Under the pieces are notes generated by a model that worked only from the letters and a program-made list of their open reading frames with translations, searched no databases and was not told the DNA's origin. A stretch of 8,705 bases of DNA, taken from an uncultured Eubacteriales bacterium. Lineage in GTDB: Bacteria > Bacillota > Clostridia > Monoglobales > Monoglobaceae. The DNA is taken from NCBI GenBank assembly GCA_900552305.1, contig URZD01000088.1, forward strand, positions 1 through 8,705. The letters are read 5' to 3'. Every line of letters begins with the position of its first letter. The stretch's first letter is position 1. Positions 6,278 to 8,705 of the stretch are shown here, piece by piece. The translations under genes and the position numbers were made by a program.

Positions 6278-7714
6278 TTACACTTTTAGTTCTGCACTGA
6301 CATCGCCCTTATAATATTTCTCGATTACGGGTTTTGCAACCTCGTTCACAAACCTTACCGTCTGCGACGCGGAACGTCCCGTATACAGACTTGGGTCAAG
6401 CTCCGCACGGATTTCCTCTATCGTGAGCGGGAACGCGTCATCGTTCGCTATTCTCTCGATAAGGTCGCAGCTTCCGCCCTCCATTTTAACCTTCGCCGCA
6501 GCAGCGTGCGAATGTGTGCGCAGTCTTTCGTGCAGTTCCTGGCGGTTACCGCCCTTTTTAACCGACTTCATCATGATATTTTCGGTTGCCATAAACGGCA
6601 GCTTTTCCATTACGCGACGATGAACAACCCTGTCGTACACCACAAGTCCCTGCGTTACGTTTATATATATGTTCAGTATCGCGTCAACCGCAAGAAACGC
6701 CTCCGCAACCGAGATTCGCTTGTTCGCACTGTCGTCAAGCGTTCTTTCAAACCACTGCGTGCCGGCGGTGAACGCGGGATTTAGCGAATCCGCAATCACA
6801 TACCTTGCAAGCGACGAGATTCTCTCGCTGCGCATGGGGTTTCTTTTATACGGCATTGCCGACGAGCCTATCTGGCTCTTTTCAAACGGCTCCTCCATTT
6901 CCTCAAACGACTGGAGAATACGCAAATCATTCGAGAACTTGTACGCGCTCTGCGCAAAGCCGGACAAAACGCTTAAAAAATATGCGTCCGTCTTTCTGGA
7001 ATAGGTCTGACCCGAAACCGCAACGCAGCCGTCAAATCCCATATCCTCCGCAATCATGGCTTCAAGACGGTCGATTTTTTCCTCATCGCCCTCAAAAAGC
7101 TCCATAAAGCTCGCCTGTGTTCCCGTTGTACCCTTTGAGCCGAGCAGCTTCAGCTTTTCAACTCTGTGTTCAAGCTCCTCTATATCCTGTACAAGCTCAT
7201 AGCTCCAAAGCGTTGCCCTTTTGCCGACCGTGGTCAGCTGCGCCGGCTGAAGATGAGTGTACGCAAGGCACGGCATATCCTTATACTCCATCGCAAAATC
7301 GGTGAGGTTTTTAAGCACCTGCGCCGCCTTTTTGAGTATCACCCCGGACGCTTTTTTCAGTATCACAACATCGGTGTTGTCGCCCACATAACAGGACGTT
7401 GCGCCTAAGTGGATTATCGGCTCCGCCTTTGGACACTGCTTTCCGTAGGCATAAACGTGCGACATAACGTCATGGCGCACAACCCGCTCGCGCTCCTCCG
7501 CAACCTCGTAATTTATATCGTCGCGGTGCGCCTCAAGCTCCGCAATCTGCTCGTCCGTTATATCCAGTCCGAGCGCCTTTTCCGCCTTTGCAAGCGCAAT
7601 CCAAAGCCTTCTCCACGTTCTGAACTTGAACTGCTCGGAGAAAATCTCCTGCATCTCGGGACTTGCGTATCTTGTCGAAAACGGCGAAATATATCTTGTT
7701 CTTCTGTCCTCCAT
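6278..7714 (-). CDS. purB: Adenylosuccinate lyase, animal-like clade
   Basis: PurB catalyses two fumarate-releasing steps: SAICAR to AICAR in de novo purine synthesis, and adenylosuccinate to AMP. It acts in the cytosol as a homotetramer. The 478-residue product belongs to the fumarase/aspartase fold. It shows RHDVMSHV (80-87), HLGATSCYVGDNTD (102-115), the catalytic-base region THLQPAQ (153-159, His154), KGTTGTQASF (194-203), and the superfamily signature with mobile-loop serines 284-285 in GSSAMPYKRNP (283-293), then QWFERTLDDSANKR. Length and many motif blocks match animal ADSL as I remember it more than the ~430-residue form of Bacillus. The start at 7714 has GGGAG about six bases upstream, inside the 15-base gap after purC, so the two genes form an operon. 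It ends just before the shared terminator. Confidence 0.97.
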   Translation of the reverse strand: MEDRRTRYISPFSTRYASPEMQEIFSEQFKFRTWRRLWIALAKAEKALGLDITDEQIAELEAHRDDINYEVAEERERVVRHDVMSHVYAYGKQCPKAEPIIHLGATSCYVGDNTDVVILKKASGVILKKAAQVLKNLTDFAMEYKDMPCLAYTHLQPAQLTTVGKRATLWSYELVQDIEELEHRVEKLKLLGSKGTTGTQASFMELFEGDEEKIDRLEAMIAEDMGFDGCVAVSGQTYSRKTDAYFLSVLSGFAQSAYKFSNDLRILQSFEEMEEPFEKSQIGSSAMPYKRNPMRSERISSLARYVIADSLNPAFTAGTQWFERTLDDSANKRISVAEAFLAVDAILNIYINVTQGLVVYDRVVHRRVMEKLPFMATENIMMKSVKKGGNRQELHERLRTHSHAAAAKVKMEGGSCDLIERIANDDAFPLTIEEIRAELDPSLYTGRSASQTVRFVNEVAKPVIEKYYKGDVSAELKV

Positions 7715-7729
7715 AGTCTTCTCCCTTTC

Positions 7730-8440
7730 CTATTCGCCGAGCAGACGCTTCATAATCTCGCGGTATGCGTCCTCAACTCCGCCGAGGTCACGTCTGAATC
7801 TGTCCTTATCCAGTTTTTCGCCGCTTACCGAATCCCAGAAACGGCAGGTATCGGGCGAAATCTCGTCCGCAAGCACAATCTGACCGTCCTCCGTCTTTCC
7901 GAACTCCAGCTTGAAGTCAATCAGCTCGATATTTACTTCTTTTAAGTAGTCGCTCAGAATTTGGTTTATTTTAAGCGAGTATTCGGCTATCAGCTTTAAC
8001 TCGTCCTCTGTCGCATAGTCCATTGCAAGTATGTGGTACTCGTTCACCATGGGGTCGCCAAGTTCGTCGTTTTTGTAGCAGTATTCAAGCACGGGTCTTT
8101 TCATCTTTACGCCTTCTTCAAGACCCAGGCGCTTTGCAAGCGAGCCTGCCGCAATATTTCTGACAATTACCTCCAGCGGAACAATCTTAACCTTTTTAAC
8201 AACGGTTTCGCGGTCTGACAGCTCCTCTACAAAGTGTGTCGGAATACCGTTCTTTTCCAAAAGCCGCATAAGGTGGTTTGTTACGCGGTTGTTTATCGCG
8301 CCCTTGCCGAGTATCGTTCCTTTTTTAAGTCCGTTGAACGCGGTCGCGTCATCCTTATACGATACGATACAATATCTGTCATCATCCGTTGCGAAAACCT
8401 TCTTCGCCTTTCCTTCGTACATCTGAACTGTTTTTTCCAT
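7730..8440 (-). CDS. purC: SAICAR synthetase (phosphoribosylaminoimidazole-succinocarboxamide synthase)
   Basis: PurC joins CAIR and aspartate with ATP to make SAICAR in the cytosolic purine pathway; the next enzyme is encoded by purB directly downstream. The 236-residue product has the normal length of the short bacterial form. It shows EGKAKKVF (9-16, nucleotide-binding loop), YKDDATAFN (28-36), GKGAINNR (45-52), PLEVIVRNIAAGSLAKR (88-104, the first PurC signature), NEYHI (133-137), IELIDFKLEFGK (171-182) and LADEISPDTCRFWD (190-203, the second signature). ATG 8440 was chosen because MEKTVQMYEGKAKKV is the standard N-terminus and AGGAAGG lies nine bases upstream. An open frame extends to an ATG at 8545, but its 35 extra residues are encoded by the riboswitch and terminator, so that start is rejected. 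Confidence 0.97.
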   Translation of the reverse strand: MEKTVQMYEGKAKKVFATDDDRYCIVSYKDDATAFNGLKKGTILGKGAINNRVTNHLMRLLEKNGIPTHFVEELSDRETVVKKVKIVPLEVIVRNIAAGSLAKRLGLEEGVKMKRPVLEYCYKNDELGDPMVNEYHILAMDYATEDELKLIAEYSLKINQILSDYLKEVNIELIDFKLEFGKTEDGQIVLADEISPDTCRFWDSVSGEKLDKDRFRRDLGGVEDAYREIMKRLLGE

Positions 8441-8473
8441 AGCAGTAAGCCTTCCTTTCCTTTTGTAAGCGCC

Positions 8474-8510
8474 AAAAAGGGCAGTCCCGTACCAATACAC
8501 GGGACTGCCC
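8474..8510 (-). terminator. Intrinsic terminator in the purC leader (riboswitch expression platform)
   Basis: Read on the - strand, a perfect 12-bp stem GGGCAGTCCCGT / ACGGGACTGCCC (8499-8510 and 8479-8490) with an eight-base loop is followed by TTTTT (8474-8478). It lies 33 bases before the purC start and would stop transcription ahead of the gene. Its 5' arm begins with the GGGCA that also ends the conserved ZTP aptamer, so aptamer folding and terminator folding exclude each other. This predicts an ON switch: bound ligand keeps the terminator from forming. Confidence 0.93.
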
Positions 8511-8582
8511 AGACGGTCGGCATTGTTTTCGGTTTCTGCTCCCATGCGGTAAGCTCCGCAAATCCGTCAGTCACAAAAACCG
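8506..8582 (-). promoter_or_regulatory. ZTP/ZMP riboswitch aptamer (pfl motif) upstream of purC
   Basis: Read on the - strand, the leader holds all parts of the ZTP aptamer. P1 pairs CGGTTTTTG (8574-8582) with CAGAAACCG (8530-8538), nine pairs including one G-U. The conserved TGACTG follows. P2 is TGCGG/CCGCA (8556-8560, 8545-8549) with a six-base loop, followed by the conserved TGGGAG. After a short linker comes CCGTCTGGGCA, the 3' signature of the motif (normally CCGCCTGGGCA). The pseudoknot pairs GACGG (8564-8568) with CCGTC (8512-8516); relative to the common GGCG/CGCC pairing both sides have changed together, which preserves pairing. The family binds ZTP or ZMP (AICAR), a sign of 10-formyl-tetrahydrofolate shortage, and turns on purine and one-carbon genes. 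The position directly before a terminator and purC fits this. Confidence 0.93.
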
Positions 8583-8606
8583 CTTTATTTTTTCTTTTCT
8601 TTTATA

Positions 8607-8635
8607 AATATATCACAGTTAAACCTATATGTCAA
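8607..8635 (-). promoter_or_regulatory. Sigma-A promoter of the purC-purB operon
   Basis: On the - strand, a perfect -35 box TTGACA (8630-8635) is followed after 17 bases by the -10 box TATATT (8607-8612). TG sits one base before the -10 box, making an extended -10. The start point would be near 8600, about 18 bases before P1 of the riboswitch, so the whole aptamer is transcribed in a leader of about 160 bases. Confidence 0.88.
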
Positions 8636-8649
8636 GTGTTTATCGCTGA

Positions 8650-8688
8650 TTGCCGCAATAAACCGCGCGCGGAAAATATCCGCGGCAA
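8650..8688. repeat. Inverted repeat upstream of the purC promoter
   Basis: TTGCCGC (8650-8656) and GCGGCAA (8682-8688) form a 7-bp inverted repeat enclosing a 10-bp perfect palindrome CCGCGCGCGG (8663-8672). A further small hairpin, ACAGC-CGCC-GCTGT, lies at 8688-8701 at the window edge. It may be an operator, part of a terminator of a gene beyond the window, or chance in GC-rich DNA. No gene can be supported in 8641-8705. Confidence 0.35.
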
Positions 8689-8705
8689 CAGCCGCCGCTG
8701 TTTTC

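Noticed and set aside
8441..8545. 35-residue extension of PurC from ATG 8545
   Set aside because: These bases form the riboswitch and terminator; the PurC N-terminus is at 8440.
8640..8705. End of a - strand gene at the right edge (TAA at 8640-8642)
   Set aside because: Only 21 codons are visible, a second frame is also open, and the residues match nothing I recognise; not supportable.

Overview
The window looks like chromosomal DNA from an anaerobic Firmicute of the class Clostridia. The evidence is the gene order Rrf2 regulator-sufC-sufB-sufD-sufS-sufU, a zinc-type SufU instead of SufA/SufE, strong GGGAG-type ribosome binding sites, consensus sigma-A promoters, and a ZTP riboswitch in front of a purine operon. 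Coding regions are fairly GC-rich and intergenic stretches are AT-rich. The species cannot be named from the sequence. I see no insertion sequence, phage gene, CRISPR array, tRNA or rRNA.

Bases 1-5120 (+ strand) hold an iron-sulfur cluster assembly operon. It opens with the C-terminal end of an Rrf2/IscR-type regulator. SufC (ATPase), SufB (scaffold), SufD (scaffold partner), SufS (cysteine desulfurase) and SufU (zinc sulfurtransferase) follow with short gaps or overlaps. SufS takes sulfur from cysteine, SufU receives it, and the SufBCD complex builds the cluster. The key anomaly is sufD: one in-frame TAA at codon 60 splits an otherwise intact, correctly framed 314-codon gene.

Bases 5121-6277 hold a single EamA/DMT-family membrane transporter gene. 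It has its own near-consensus promoter and ends at a strong hairpin terminator shared with the convergent purine operon.

Bases 6278-8705 (- strand) hold purC-purB, which carry out the two consecutive purine-pathway steps that convert CAIR to AICAR (ZMP). Upstream lie a consensus promoter and a roughly 160-nt leader containing a ZTP (pfl-type) riboswitch aptamer directly followed by an intrinsic terminator. The riboswitch therefore senses ZMP/ZTP, the product made by the genes it controls, which is a feed-forward arrangement. The PurB protein strongly resembles the animal-type adenylosuccinate lyase.
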